Shown in pieces: positions 33,452 through 42,988 of a stretch of 57,382 bases of DNA (position 1 is the stretch's first letter; each line of letters opens with the position of its first letter). Source of the DNA: JADJQU01 sp035490315 (GTDB taxonomy: Bacteria; Planctomycetota; UBA1135; GCA-002686595); NCBI GenBank assembly GCA_035490315.1, contig DATHET010000082.1, positions 1 to 57,382 on the forward strand. The letters are read 5' to 3'. Both the position numbers and the translations under genes were made by a program. The notes under the pieces are model-generated. The model ran no database searches, was not told the origin of the DNA, and worked only from the letters and a program-made list of their open reading frames with translations.

Positions 33452-35143
33452 GTGTCCCAATCCCTAGCCGAGCTGCTGGTGCTCCAAGGCCTGCTGAACC
33501 AGGCGCAGGTCCGCGAAGCCCAGGCCATGCAGCGCGGGGGCACCCTGCGCTTCGAGGAGGCGATCCTGCGGCTCGGCCTCCTGGACGAAGCCAGGCTGTA
33601 CCGGGCCTACGCCAGCAGCGAAAAGCTGCCCTTCGTCGACCTCGCCACGGGCAAGAAAGTGCCCGCGGCCCTGCTCGAGCGCATCCCCGCCGACTTCGCG
33701 CGCGAGCAGCAGGTCCTGCCGGTGGCCGAGAAGATGGGCAAGCTGATCGTCGCGATCGACGACCCGCTCAAGCGCATCGTGGTCGACCAGCTCGCCTTCC
33801 AGGTCGGCGGCGAAGTCGGCTGCGCCATGGCGGCGCCGACGGCCCTGCGCCGCGCGATCGCGGAGTTCTACGGCGAGGCCGCGGAAGCCGACGTGGCGCG
33901 CTCGATGGGCGCGCAGGTGGGCAGCGGCGACGAAGGCGACGACGCGCCGATCGTGCGCCTGGTGACGCGCATGTTCAACGACGCGATGACCATGCGCGCT
34001 TCCGACATCCACATCGAGCCTTCGAATTCGCGGGTGCGCGTGCGCTACCGCATCGACGGTTTGCTGCGCGACATCGCCGACCATCCGCCGCATCTCGCCG
34101 CGCCCTTGCTCTCGCGCTTGAAGATCATGGCCTCGATGGACATCGCGGAGAAACGCAAGCCGCAGGACGGTCGCATCGAATTGGAAATGAAGGGCAAGCC
34201 GGTCGACGTGCGCTGCTCGATCCTGCCTTCGTCGCACGGCGAGTCGATCGTCATGCGTCTGCTCGACCGCAGCTCGAGCCTGGTCTCGCTCAAGCAGCTG
34301 GGCTTCGAGGGCGAGGACTACACCTGGTTCAAGCGCCTGATCTCGCGGCCCAACGGGATCGTGCTGGTCACCGGCCCGACCGGATCGGGCAAGACCACGA
34401 CGCTGTACGCGGCGCTGGGCGAGCTCAATCGGCCCGACGTCAAGATCATCACCGTCGAGGACCCGGTCGAGTACCACATCACGGGCCTGAACCAGGTGCA
34501 GGTGCAGCCGAAGATCGGCTTGAGCTTCGCGCGCGTGCTCAAGGCCATGCTGCGCGCGGCGCCCAACATCATCCTGGTCGGCGAAATCCGCGACCTGGAG
34601 ACGGCCGAGATCGCGGTCCAGGCATCGCTGACCGGACACCTGGTTTTTTCCACGCTGCACACCAACGACGCGCCCAGCGCGCTGACGCGCTTGATCGACA
34701 TGGGCGTCAAGCCCTTCCTGGTCAGCGCTTCGGTGCAGGGCATCATGGCCCAGCGCCTGGTGCGCAAGCTGTGCGTCGACTGCGCGCAGAAGCGGCGCAT
34801 CACGTATCCTGAGCTGCGCGCCCTCGGCCTCGACGAGCGCGTCCACGGCGAGGCGCAGATCGGCGAGCCCAAGGGCTGTCGGACCTGCGAAGGCACCGGG
34901 TACCGCGGCCGGCTCGGCCTCTTCGAGGTGCTCGAGCTCGACGACAACCTGCGCGAGATGACCTTCCGCAACGCGAGCCTCGACAAGCTGCGCGCCAGCG
35001 CCCTGGCGACCGGCCGCCTGCGGCCGTTGATCCTCGACGGAGCGCGCAAGGTGCTCGAGGGCCGCACGACGGTCACGGAAATCCTGCGCGTCGCGCGCTC
35101 GGCCGAGGCTGCGAGCCGTGAACTGAATCAGGCGGCTTCTTGA
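33452..35143 (+). CDS. pilB: Type IV pilus assembly/type II secretion ATPase PilB/GspE (copy 1)
   Basis: A 563-residue protein with GTG start. It has an N-terminal MshEN-like domain (LLVLQGLLNQAQVREA...LPFVDL), Walker A GPTGSGKTTT, an Asp box VEDPVEYHI, Walker B region LVGEIRD, and a His box STLHTNDAPSA. The tetra-Cys zinc site is intact (CVDCAQ and CRTCEGTGYRGR). The segment before Walker B reads LRAAPNIILVGEIRD where the family usually has LRQDPD. It powers extension of a pseudopilus or type IV pilus. The stop overlaps the next gene (TGATG). Confidence 0.93.
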   Translation: MSQSLAELLVLQGLLNQAQVREAQAMQRGGTLRFEEAILRLGLLDEARLYRAYASSEKLPFVDLATGKKVPAALLERIPADFAREQQVLPVAEKMGKLIVAIDDPLKRIVVDQLAFQVGGEVGCAMAAPTALRRAIAEFYGEAAEADVARSMGAQVGSGDEGDDAPIVRLVTRMFNDAMTMRASDIHIEPSNSRVRVRYRIDGLLRDIADHPPHLAAPLLSRLKIMASMDIAEKRKPQDGRIELEMKGKPVDVRCSILPSSHGESIVMRLLDRSSSLVSLKQLGFEGEDYTWFKRLISRPNGIVLVTGPTGSGKTTTLYAALGELNRPDVKIITVEDPVEYHITGLNQVQVQPKIGLSFARVLKAMLRAAPNIILVGEIRDLETAEIAVQASLTGHLVFSTLHTNDAPSALTRLIDMGVKPFLVSASVQGIMAQRLVRKLCVDCAQKRRITYPELRALGLDERVHGEAQIGEPKGCRTCEGTGYRGRLGLFEVLELDDNLREMTFRNASLDKLRASALATGRLRPLILDGARKVLEGRTTVTEILRVARSAEAASRELNQAAS

Positions 35144-36204
35144 TGGATTCGCCCATGGACATCCAGCAACTGATGGGGCGCGTGATCGAGCGCGGCGCCA
35201 GCGACCTGCACCTCAACCCCGGCCGGCCGCCGGTCGGGCGGATCAACGGAGCCCTGGTCAACCTGGAGACGGGGATCCTCTCCGACGCCGCGGCCGAGAC
35301 GCTCTGCAAGTCGATCGCGCCGGCCCTGAACTGGCGCGAGGTCGAGGAGCGCGGCACCACCGACTTCGGCTACGCCCATTCCAGCGGCAATCGCTTCCGG
35401 ATCAGCGTCATGCGCCAGCGCGGCCGGATTTCTGGCGTGATGCGTTTGATCCCGAACCGCCTGCTCAGCTTCGAGCAGATCGGCCTGCCCGAGCAGGTGC
35501 GCGAGCTGTGCAAGCGGCCGCGCGGACTGGTGCTCGTCACCGGGCCGACGGGCTCGGGCAAGACCACGACCCTGGCGACGATGATCGACTGGATCAACAC
35601 CAACCAGGATCGCCACATCGTCACGATCGAGGACCCGATCGAGTACTACCACTCGCACAAGAAGGGCCTGGTGACCCAGCGCGAAGTCGGCGCCGACGTG
35701 CCCGATTTCGTCGAGGCGATGCGCCGCGTGCTGCGCCAGGACCCCGACGTGATCCTGCTCGGTGAAATGCGCGACCTGGCGACGATCTCCGCCGCGATCA
35801 CGGCGGCCGAGACCGGCCACCTCGTGTTCGGCACGCTGCACACCACCGGCAGCGCGCGCACGGTCGATCGCATCATCGACGCCTACCCGACCAACCAGCA
35901 GGAGCAGGTGCGCGCCCAGCTCTCGGTCTCGATCCAGGGCGTGATCAGCCAGGTGCTCATGCCGCGCAAGGACGGCAAGGGCCGCGTCGCCGCCTTCGAA
36001 GTCATGCTCATGACGCCCGCGGTCGCCAACCTGATCCGCAAGGCCGAGACCAACAAGATCCAGTCGACGATCCAGACCTCGCGCCGCATGGGCATGGTCA
36101 CGCTCGACGACTTCCTGATGGAGCTGGTGAAGAAGGGCGCGATCGAGCGCGAAGTCGCCCTCGACGCGGCCCAGGATCCGCGCGATCTGGAGACACGGCT
36201 TTGA
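35143..36204 (+). CDS. pilT: Type IV pilus retraction ATPase PilT
   Basis: A 353-residue protein from ATG 35143. It has Walker A GPTGSGKTTTLA, IEDPIEYYH, GEMRDLATI (normally GEMRDLETI), the His box FGTLHTTGSARTVDRIID, and the C-terminal TPAVANLIRKAETNKIQSTIQTSRRMGM, the PilT-type AIRNLIRE-like region. It depolymerises pili to drive twitching or uptake. The catalytic Walker B Glu is present. Located between two PilB copies. Confidence 0.93.
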   Translation: MDSPMDIQQLMGRVIERGASDLHLNPGRPPVGRINGALVNLETGILSDAAAETLCKSIAPALNWREVEERGTTDFGYAHSSGNRFRISVMRQRGRISGVMRLIPNRLLSFEQIGLPEQVRELCKRPRGLVLVTGPTGSGKTTTLATMIDWINTNQDRHIVTIEDPIEYYHSHKKGLVTQREVGADVPDFVEAMRRVLRQDPDVILLGEMRDLATISAAITAAETGHLVFGTLHTTGSARTVDRIIDAYPTNQQEQVRAQLSVSIQGVISQVLMPRKDGKGRVAAFEVMLMTPAVANLIRKAETNKIQSTIQTSRRMGMVTLDDFLMELVKKGAIEREVALDAAQDPRDLETRL

Positions 36205-37883
36205 GCCCGAGCCCCGCATCTCCCCAGGGCCGGCGTCCGCTGGGTCAGATCCTCAAGGCGCGTGGCGTCGTCAAGGAATCGCAGATCCAGGAAGCCCTGG
36301 GCAACCAGCGCAAACGCGGCGGCTTGATCGGCCAGATCCTGATCGAGATGGGCGCGGCGAAGAGCGGCGACGTCGCTCTCGCCCTGGCCGAGCAATCCGG
36401 CCTGGAGACGGTGGACCTGACGCGCATCCGTCCCTCGCGCGACGCCCTGGCCCTGGTCGACGGCAACACCGCCCACGCGTTCGGCGTGCTGCCGCTCTCC
36501 GTCGAAGGCCGCACCCTGGTGGTCGCGATCGCCGATCCGCTGAACACCAGCGTGCTCGAGGACCTGCGCTTCACCACTGGCCTCGACGTGCGCGGCAAGG
36601 TCGGCGACGGCGAGAAGATCCGCGAGCTGGTGCGCTCGTGCTACGGCGAGGAAGCCTCGCTGGCCGACGCGATCAAGCAGGCGGCGAGCGCCTCCAAGTC
36701 CGGCGACGTGCAATCGGCGGCCCAGTCCATGCCGGTGGTGCGCCTGCTCAACTCGATCCTGCACCAGGCGATCAAGGACCGCGCGAGCGACGTGCACTTC
36801 GAGCTGTACGACGACGCCTTCCGCATCCGCTACCGCGTCGACGGCTCGCTCTACGAGGTCGAGTCGCCGCCGATGCACCTCGCCGTCCCGCTGGTCGCGC
36901 GCATCAAGGTCATGGCCGATCTCGACATCGCCGAGACGCGCATGCCCCAGGACGGCCGCATCGAGCTGTCGATCGACGGCCGGCCGGTCGACCTGCGCGT
37001 GGCGACCATTCCGGGAATCTCGGGCGAGAGCTGCGTGCTGCGCGTGCTCGACCGCAGCGCGGTGCAATTGTCGCTGGCCGTGCTTGGGCTCAAGCGCGAG
37101 GACGAGGACCTGCTGCGCGAGCTGACCGCCCTGCCCCACGGCATCGTGCTGATCACCGGGCCGACGGGCTCGGGCAAGACCACCACGCTCTACGCGATGC
37201 TGCAGGAAACCAACCGTCCCGACATCAAGATCATCACCGCCGAGGACCCGGTCGAGTACGACATCGACGGCATCGTGCAGATCCCGATCAACGAGGAGAT
37301 CGGCGTCACCTACGCGCGCGTCCTGCGCACCGTGCTGCGCCAGGATCCCGACAAGATCCTGATCGGGGAGATCCGCGACGGCGAGACGGCCTCGGTGGCG
37401 GTCGAGGCTTCGCTGACCGGCCACACGGTGTTCTCCACGCTGCACACCAACGACGCGCCGAGCGCCGTGACCCGCCTGGTCGACATCGGCGTCGAGCCCT
37501 TCATGATCACCGCGACTGTCGAAGCCGTGATCGCGCAGCGGCTGGTGCGCAAGGTCTGCGACAACTGCAAGACCAGCTATCAGCCCGAGGAAGCGATGCT
37601 TGCCGAGCTCGGCGCGGACGCGGAACACCTCTCCGGCGCGACTTTCTACTTCGGCAAGGGCTGCGACATCTGCCACCACACCGGCTACCGCGGCCGCAGC
37701 GGCCTGTTCGAGGTCCTGCGCTTCGACGACGCGGTGCGCGCCGCGGTGCTCGCCGGCGCTTCGACCACCGAGATCAGGGCCTGCGCGATGCGCACGGGCA
37801 TGCAGTCGCTGCGCGCGGCGGGACTCCTGGCCTTGACCGAGGGCCGCACCACGCTCGAGGAAGTCCTGCGCGAAACTTTCTAG
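36201..37883 (+). CDS. PilB/GspE-type ATPase (copy 2)
   Basis: A 560-residue protein with a TTG start that overlaps the PilT stop (TTGA). It has an N-terminal MshEN domain with ILKARGVVKESQIQEALGNQ, Walker A GPTGSGKTTTLY, EDPVEYDID, LRQDPDKILIGEIRDGETAS, STLHTNDAPSAVT, and a zinc set CDNCK...CDICHHTGYRGR. It is clearly different from copy 1 and keeps the canonical DPD before Walker B. Two PilB/GspE genes plus one PilT suggest two assembly modes or one hetero-oligomeric motor. The PilC gene follows after 28 bases. Confidence 0.93.
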   Translation: MSPSPASPQGRRPLGQILKARGVVKESQIQEALGNQRKRGGLIGQILIEMGAAKSGDVALALAEQSGLETVDLTRIRPSRDALALVDGNTAHAFGVLPLSVEGRTLVVAIADPLNTSVLEDLRFTTGLDVRGKVGDGEKIRELVRSCYGEEASLADAIKQAASASKSGDVQSAAQSMPVVRLLNSILHQAIKDRASDVHFELYDDAFRIRYRVDGSLYEVESPPMHLAVPLVARIKVMADLDIAETRMPQDGRIELSIDGRPVDLRVATIPGISGESCVLRVLDRSAVQLSLAVLGLKREDEDLLRELTALPHGIVLITGPTGSGKTTTLYAMLQETNRPDIKIITAEDPVEYDIDGIVQIPINEEIGVTYARVLRTVLRQDPDKILIGEIRDGETASVAVEASLTGHTVFSTLHTNDAPSAVTRLVDIGVEPFMITATVEAVIAQRLVRKVCDNCKTSYQPEEAMLAELGADAEHLSGATFYFGKGCDICHHTGYRGRSGLFEVLRFDDAVRAAVLAGASTTEIRACAMRTGMQSLRAAGLLALTEGRTTLEEVLRETF

Positions 37884-37911
37884 GACGCTATCGTCTCCAA
37901 GCCTCGAACTC

Positions 37912-39051
37912 ATGGCCAAGAAGCTCCAACGCAGTGCTCCGGCGGCGAGCACCGCTCGCACCCAAGGCCCCAGCGGTCCCGCGCCGGAGGCGGTGCGCAA
38001 GAAAGGCGGACGCGTTCCGCGCGACCTGGTGACCGAGTTCACGGTGCAGCTCGCGACGCTCTCGGAAGCCGGCATCCCGATCGTCAAGGCCCTCTCGATC
38101 CTCGAGGGTCAGACCCGCGCCGGCCCGTTCAAAAACGTCTTGGCCGAGATCGGCGAGGACGTCGCCGCGGGCACGCCGCTGTCGGAGGGCATGGCCAAGC
38201 ACCGCTGCTTCGACCGCCTGTACACGAGCATGGTGCGCGCCGGCGAAGTCGCGGGCGTGCTCGACAAGATCTTGAATCGCCTCGCGGTGTTCCGCGAGAA
38301 GTCCGCGGCGATCCGCTCGAAGGTCATCGGCGCGATGATCTATCCGATCATCGTCACGCTGGTCGCGACAGGCGTGGTGTCGGCCGCGATCCTGTTCGTG
38401 ATCCCGAAGTTCAAGGAGATCTTCGAGAGCTTCGACACCGAGCTGCCGGGCATCACGAAGATGCTCCTGAACTCCAGCGCCATCGGCGTGAAGTACTGGT
38501 ACCTGATCTTCGGCCTGCCGATCCTGTTGATCTTCGCGCACACGGTCGCGATGCGCCAGCCGGGCAAATACCGTTTCGCGGTGCACGGGATCATGCTGCG
38601 CATCCCGTACTTCGGCGCCTTGATGTCCAAGGTGCAGATCGCGAACTTCTCGCGCACCTTCGGCACCCTGATCGAGTCGGGCGTGCCGCACCTCGATGCC
38701 CTGGCGATCGTGCGCGACACGACTTCCAACGACGTGATCGCCGACGCGGTCGAGAGCGTGCGCCGCACCGTCCGCGAGGGCGAGGGCATCGCGCGGCCGA
38801 TGGGGGAGACGGGCATGTTCGACGACCTGGTGGTCAACATGGTCGACGTCGGCGAGGCCACGGGCGAGCTCGACCGCATGCTGCTCAAGGTGGCGAACGC
38901 CTACGAGGCCCAGGTCGACCGGCGCATCGAGGCCTTGTTCAAGATCGTGGAACCGGTGCTCCTGATCGTCATGGCGGTCGTCGTGGGCTTCATCGTGGTG
39001 GCGCTCTTCTTGCCGCTGACCGAGATCATGGGCAAGATCGGAACTACCTGA
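37912..39051 (+). CDS. pilC: Type IV pilus/type II secretion platform protein PilC/GspF
   Basis: A 379-residue protein with a basic N-terminus and two T2SSF domains. Conserved blocks include TEFTVQLATLSEAGIPIVKALSILEGQ (domain 1) and IANFSRTFGTLIESGVPHLDALAIV (domain 2), plus hydrophobic segments near 160-190, 205-230 and at the end (LIVMAVVVGFIVVALFLPL). It is the inner-membrane base for the ATPases upstream. No pilin gene is visible in the window. Confidence 0.92.
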   Translation: MAKKLQRSAPAASTARTQGPSGPAPEAVRKKGGRVPRDLVTEFTVQLATLSEAGIPIVKALSILEGQTRAGPFKNVLAEIGEDVAAGTPLSEGMAKHRCFDRLYTSMVRAGEVAGVLDKILNRLAVFREKSAAIRSKVIGAMIYPIIVTLVATGVVSAAILFVIPKFKEIFESFDTELPGITKMLLNSSAIGVKYWYLIFGLPILLIFAHTVAMRQPGKYRFAVHGIMLRIPYFGALMSKVQIANFSRTFGTLIESGVPHLDALAIVRDTTSNDVIADAVESVRRTVREGEGIARPMGETGMFDDLVVNMVDVGEATGELDRMLLKVANAYEAQVDRRIEALFKIVEPVLLIVMAVVVGFIVVALFLPLTEIMGKIGTT

Positions 39052-39084
39052 TCGCGTGGCGAGAGCCCGCGGCCGCACGTGCCG

Positions 39085-40683
39085 ATGATCTTTTCGCTAC
39101 GCCTGCGTGTCGCGCTGTGGCTGGTGGCGATCAACTTCGCCGTCGGCGGCGTGGCGCTGTGGTTCGCGGTGCGACAGGCCGAGTCCGATCGCAACGAGAC
39201 GGCGCGCGCCTACGGCGACGTCGCGATCTCGGTCGCCGGAAACCTGGTCGACACGGTCGCGAGACAGGTCGATCCCGAGGTCGGGCTCAACGTGGCCCAT
39301 CTGCTGGCCTGGGAGAGCTGGTCGGCTTTCGCGGATGCCCTGGTCTGCGACCATCGGTTCACCTTCGTCGAAGGCCGTCCGCTGCTCAGCGGCATCGCGG
39401 TCAATCCGCTGGGACGCCAGCGGCGCCAGGCCTCGACCGATGAGCAGCACATTTTCACCGCGCTGCGTCGCGCGATCGACGAGAGCCGGCAGATCGACGA
39501 GGTCGAGGGCGGGAGCGCCGTGCCGATCCTGGTCGGCGGGCGGGTCTGGGGCGCGTGCTGGTTCAAGCTGAAGCCCCCGCCCTTGTCGACCAACCTGATC
39601 ACCGCCTACTTCGTGCCGGCCTTCATCGGCTCGACGATCCTGCTCTCGATCGCGACCTTCCTCGCCTTGCGCCGCTTCGTGCTCGATCCGGTGAGCCAGC
39701 TCGCCCGCGCGGCTCGCAGCGTGGCCCTGGGCGATTACTCCGTGCGGCTCGAGGAGAACCAGTCGCAGGACGAGCTGTCAGGCTTGGTGCGCGGCTTCAA
39801 CGCGATGACTGGCCAGGTCGAGCGCTTCAATACCGGCCTGGCCGAGGAAGTGCGCCGCCAGACCGAGCAGACGCGGCGCGCGGAGACGGCGGCGATGACC
39901 CAGCGGCGCCTGGCCGCGATGGGCGAGCTCGCCGCGGGCATCGCTCACGAGATCAACAATCCGCTCGGCGGTCTGCTCAACGCCGTGGAGCGCCTCGAGC
40001 GCGGCGAGCTCGACAGCGAGAAGCGCTCGCGCTACTTCGGCCTCTTGCAATCCGGGCTCGAGCGCATCCGCCGCACGGTGGGACAGCTCTTGCGTTTCAC
40101 GCCGCGGACCGCGAGCTCGGCCTGGATCGGGCTGCTCGAGCCGGTCGAGGATGCCCTGGCCCTGGTGCGCCACCGCGCCCAGCGCCAGAACGTGACCATG
40201 GCCCTGCGCGACGGAATCCACGAGAGCCCCGAGGAGGTGCGGCGCAGCCTGGCTGCATTGCCGAAGATCCACGGCGAGGCCCACGAGCTGGGCCAGGCTG
40301 TCTTGAATCTCCTGGTCAATGCGCTCGACGCCCTGGAGGAGCAACGCCCCGCGGGCGGAGGCCGCATCGACGTGCGCCTCGCGCAGGAGGGCAACGAGAT
40401 CCTGATCGAGGTCAAGGACGACGGTCCCGGCGTGCCCGAGGAGAATCTGCCGCGGGTCGCCGATCTCTTCTACACGACCAAGGCTCCGGGCAAGGGCACC
40501 GGATTGGGCCTGGGGATCGTGCACCGGGTCGTCGCGCGCCACGCGGGCCGCGTCGAATTGCGCTCGAAGCCGGGCGAGGGATTCTGCGCGACGATGATCC
40601 TGCCGATCGCCGAAGTCGAGCTGCGCGCCGGGGCCGCGCATTCGCAAGGCAGCGACGGCGAGCGGCGAGGGCCGCGGCGATGA
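39085..40683 (+). CDS. HAMP-containing sensor histidine kinase
   Basis: A 532-residue protein from ATG 39085; GTG 39079 is an alternative start. Two TM helices (about 8-28 and 175-197) bracket a small periplasmic sensor domain. A HAMP region follows (LDPVSQLARAARSVALGDYSVRL), then the H-box AGIAHEINNPLGG with His288, the N-box NLLVNALDAL, G1 DDGPGVPEE and G2 GKGTGLGLGI. No response regulator is adjacent. The next gene overlaps by 4 bases (ATGA). The link to the pilus genes or to the CNNM genes is unknown. Confidence 0.9.
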   Translation: MIFSLRLRVALWLVAINFAVGGVALWFAVRQAESDRNETARAYGDVAISVAGNLVDTVARQVDPEVGLNVAHLLAWESWSAFADALVCDHRFTFVEGRPLLSGIAVNPLGRQRRQASTDEQHIFTALRRAIDESRQIDEVEGGSAVPILVGGRVWGACWFKLKPPPLSTNLITAYFVPAFIGSTILLSIATFLALRRFVLDPVSQLARAARSVALGDYSVRLEENQSQDELSGLVRGFNAMTGQVERFNTGLAEEVRRQTEQTRRAETAAMTQRRLAAMGELAAGIAHEINNPLGGLLNAVERLERGELDSEKRSRYFGLLQSGLERIRRTVGQLLRFTPRTASSAWIGLLEPVEDALALVRHRAQRQNVTMALRDGIHESPEEVRRSLAALPKIHGEAHELGQAVLNLLVNALDALEEQRPAGGGRIDVRLAQEGNEILIEVKDDGPGVPEENLPRVADLFYTTKAPGKGTGLGLGIVHRVVARHAGRVELRSKPGEGFCATMILPIAEVELRAGAAHSQGSDGERRGPRR

Positions 40684-41921
40684 GCGACACCCTGCTCTGG
40701 CTCCTGCTGGCCGCGCTGATTTCCTGCTCGGGGATGCTCAGCGCTTCCGAGACGGCGCTGTTCAGCTTGACGCCGGCGGAGCGGCGCAACGTAGGCCCGC
40801 AGGCGGAGCGTCTTTTGGTCGATTCGCGCGGCCTGTTGATCACGGTCCTGTTCCTCAACCTGCTGGTGAATCTCCTGTTCTTCACCTTCAGCGCGCGGCT
40901 CGCGCCCAGCGACGATCCCTACGTCGAGACGGCCTGGGGACTCGGTGCCGTCGTCGTGCTCGTCGCCTTCGGCGAAACCTTCCCGAAGATCCTCGCGCTC
41001 AAGGCCCGCGTGGCCGTCGCGCGGCGCTCGGCGCGCGTGCTGCTGGCTCTGGTGTCGATGATGCGGCCGCTGCGCGGACTCTTGGAGCGCTTGCTCGAGC
41101 TGCTCTATCGGGCGCTCGGCCCCGCGGCTCACGAAGAAGGCGGAGTGACCAACGAGGCCCTGGCCCAGGCGCTCGAGCGCAGCGCGGAGAAGGGTCTCTT
41201 GCTCGGCAGCGAAGCCGAGTTCCTGACCGGCGTGCTCGAGCTCGAGTCCATGCGCGTCGGCGAGATCATGACCCCGCGGGTCGAGATGGTTTTCCTCGAC
41301 AAGAGCGAGGACAACCGCCCCGAGGCGATCGCGCGCGGCCTGGCCGGGAAGCTGCCCTGGATCGTGGTCATCGACGGCGATCCCGACCGCATCGTCGGCC
41401 GCGTGCGCCTGCGCGATCTCCTGGCTCCCGAGCCGCGGCCCCTGGCCGATCTCCTCGCTCCGGTGCGCTTCGTGCCCGAGATCGCCAGTGCCCTGGCCGC
41501 ACTGACCTTCCTGCGCGAGCAGCACCTGATGCAGGCCGTGGTCGTCGACGAATGGGGCGGCACCGCCGGCCTGGTGACGATCGAGGACGTGTTCGAGTCG
41601 ATCGTCGGCGACCTGCGCGTCGAGGGCGAGCGCGAGGAGCGGCCGATCGAAGCCCTGCCCGACGGCGGCTTCCGCGTCGCGGGCTGGCTCTCGATCCGCG
41701 ACTGGAACGAATTGTTCGGCCACCGCGTGGTCGCCACCGAGTTCGCGACGGTCGCCGGCTTCGTCACGGTGCTGCTCGGCCGCATCCCGCGCGCCGGCGA
41801 CGAAGCCCGCTCGGGTCCCTTCCTGTTCCGCGTGCACTCGGTGCGCGGGCGGCGGATCGAAGTGCTCGACATCTTCCTTTCGCCCGAGCACCAGACCGCC
41901 GTGGCGGAGGCCCAGGCATGA
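40680..41921 (+). CDS. CNNM/CorC-family membrane protein (DUF21, CBS pair, CorC_HlyC)
   Basis: A 413-residue protein from ATG 40680. It has the DUF21 transmembrane region with SASETALFSLTPAE and GETFPKILALKARV. A CBS pair follows (RVGEIMTPRVEMVFLD..., FLREQHLMQAVVVDEWGGTAGLVTIEDVFESIVGD), and then a CorC_HlyC domain (FRVAGWLSIRDWNELFG). The family exports or gates magnesium and related cations. It overlaps the second CNNM gene by 4 bases. Confidence 0.9.
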   Translation: MSDTLLWLLLAALISCSGMLSASETALFSLTPAERRNVGPQAERLLVDSRGLLITVLFLNLLVNLLFFTFSARLAPSDDPYVETAWGLGAVVVLVAFGETFPKILALKARVAVARRSARVLLALVSMMRPLRGLLERLLELLYRALGPAAHEEGGVTNEALAQALERSAEKGLLLGSEAEFLTGVLELESMRVGEIMTPRVEMVFLDKSEDNRPEAIARGLAGKLPWIVVIDGDPDRIVGRVRLRDLLAPEPRPLADLLAPVRFVPEIASALAALTFLREQHLMQAVVVDEWGGTAGLVTIEDVFESIVGDLRVEGEREERPIEALPDGGFRVAGWLSIRDWNELFGHRVVATEFATVAGFVTVLLGRIPRAGDEARSGPFLFRVHSVRGRRIEVLDIFLSPEHQTAVAEAQA

Positions 41922-42886
41922 GCGCCTGGCTGATTGCACTGGCGGCTGTCGGCTGTCTGGTCGCGACGGCCTTGTTCGCCGGCAGCGAGACCGGTCTCTA
42001 TTCCCTGTCGCGGCTGCGCGTCGAATCCGATGCGCGCGCTGGCCGCTCGCGGGCACGGCTGATCCGCCGTCTGCTCGCCGACGAGACTTCGCTGCTCGCC
42101 ACGATCCTGATCGGCACCAACCTGGCGATCGAGCTGCTCTCCCGTTTGACGGGCGACCTGGTCGGCCGCTTCGGCATCGATCTCGGCTGGCGCGAGCTGG
42201 TGGTCACGGCGATCCTGACACCGACGATTTTCTTCTTCGGCGAGCTGTTCCCCAAGGACCTGTTCCGGCGCCGGCCCCACGCTCTGGTCGGAGCCACGGC
42301 GCCGGTGATCGCGCTGAGCAAGGGCTTCTTCCTGCCGATGACCCTGCCCGTGCGCGGCATGGCCTGGTTGATCGAGCGCAGCCTGGGGATTTCCTCCGAA
42401 GCTCTCGCCCAGGCACAAGGCCGCGAAGGCGTGCTCGAGCTGCTGCACGAGAGCGAGCGCAGCGCCATCCCGCACGTCGAGCGCATGGCGCGCAACGTGC
42501 TCGAGCTGCGCGGCCTGGCCGTCGCCCGCGTCATGGTGCCCTGGGCCAAGGTCGAGCACCTCTCGCGCGGCGCGGATCCAGCGGCCCTGTTCCGCCAGGT
42601 CGCAGGGACCCGCTTCAGCCGCCTGCCGGTGGTTGACGAGCAGGGCGAGGTGATCGGCTACGTCCACCAGCTCGAAGCCCTCGGCGCCGGGCCGAGCGTG
42701 CCGGTGATCCAGCACCTGCGGCCCCTGCTCAGCCTGGCTCCCGACGTGTCCCTCGACCACGCCCTGACCTTGATGCGAGCCAACGGTCAGCGCGCCGCGC
42801 TGGTCGGCCCGCCTTCGCGACCCCTGGGCCTGGTGACCCTCAAGGACATCGTCGAGGAGATTTCGGGGGAGCTGGCGCGCTGGTGA
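41918..42886 (+). CDS. CNNM-family membrane protein lacking CorC_HlyC
   Basis: A 322-residue protein with DUF21 (FAGSETGLYSLSRLRVES and FGELFPKDLFRRRPHAL) and a CBS pair (RVMVPWAKVEHLS, FSRLPVVDEQGEVIGYVHQLEAL, LVGPPSRPLGLVTLKDIVEEISGEL). It ends right after the second CBS and lacks the CorC_HlyC domain of its partner. The two are probably subunits of one heteromeric transporter, as seen in other tandem CNNM loci. Confidence 0.88.
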   Translation: MSAWLIALAAVGCLVATALFAGSETGLYSLSRLRVESDARAGRSRARLIRRLLADETSLLATILIGTNLAIELLSRLTGDLVGRFGIDLGWRELVVTAILTPTIFFFGELFPKDLFRRRPHALVGATAPVIALSKGFFLPMTLPVRGMAWLIERSLGISSEALAQAQGREGVLELLHESERSAIPHVERMARNVLELRGLAVARVMVPWAKVEHLSRGADPAALFRQVAGTRFSRLPVVDEQGEVIGYVHQLEALGAGPSVPVIQHLRPLLSLAPDVSLDHALTLMRANGQRAALVGPPSRPLGLVTLKDIVEEISGELARW

Positions 42887-42905
42887 GCGGGAGAATTCAC
42901 GGGCG

Positions 42906-42935
42906 TTGGCCGCAACTGCATCCGCTCGCTAGGAT
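42906..42935 (+). promoter_or_regulatory. Possible promoter of the small secreted-protein gene
   Basis: TTGGCC (42906-42911) and TAGGAT (42930-42935) are separated by 18 bp, 53 bases before the ATG at 42989. The consensus match is modest. Confidence 0.35.
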
Positions 42936-42988
42936 AGGCCGCTCCGGTCCCGCAACCGTGCGACTCCATCCACCGGCCCCCGCCTGAC

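Noticed and set aside
35883..38087. A 734-codon minus-strand frame opposite pilT/pilB/pilC
   Set aside because: Shadow of strong type IV pilus genes; composition is typical of antisense in GC-rich DNA.
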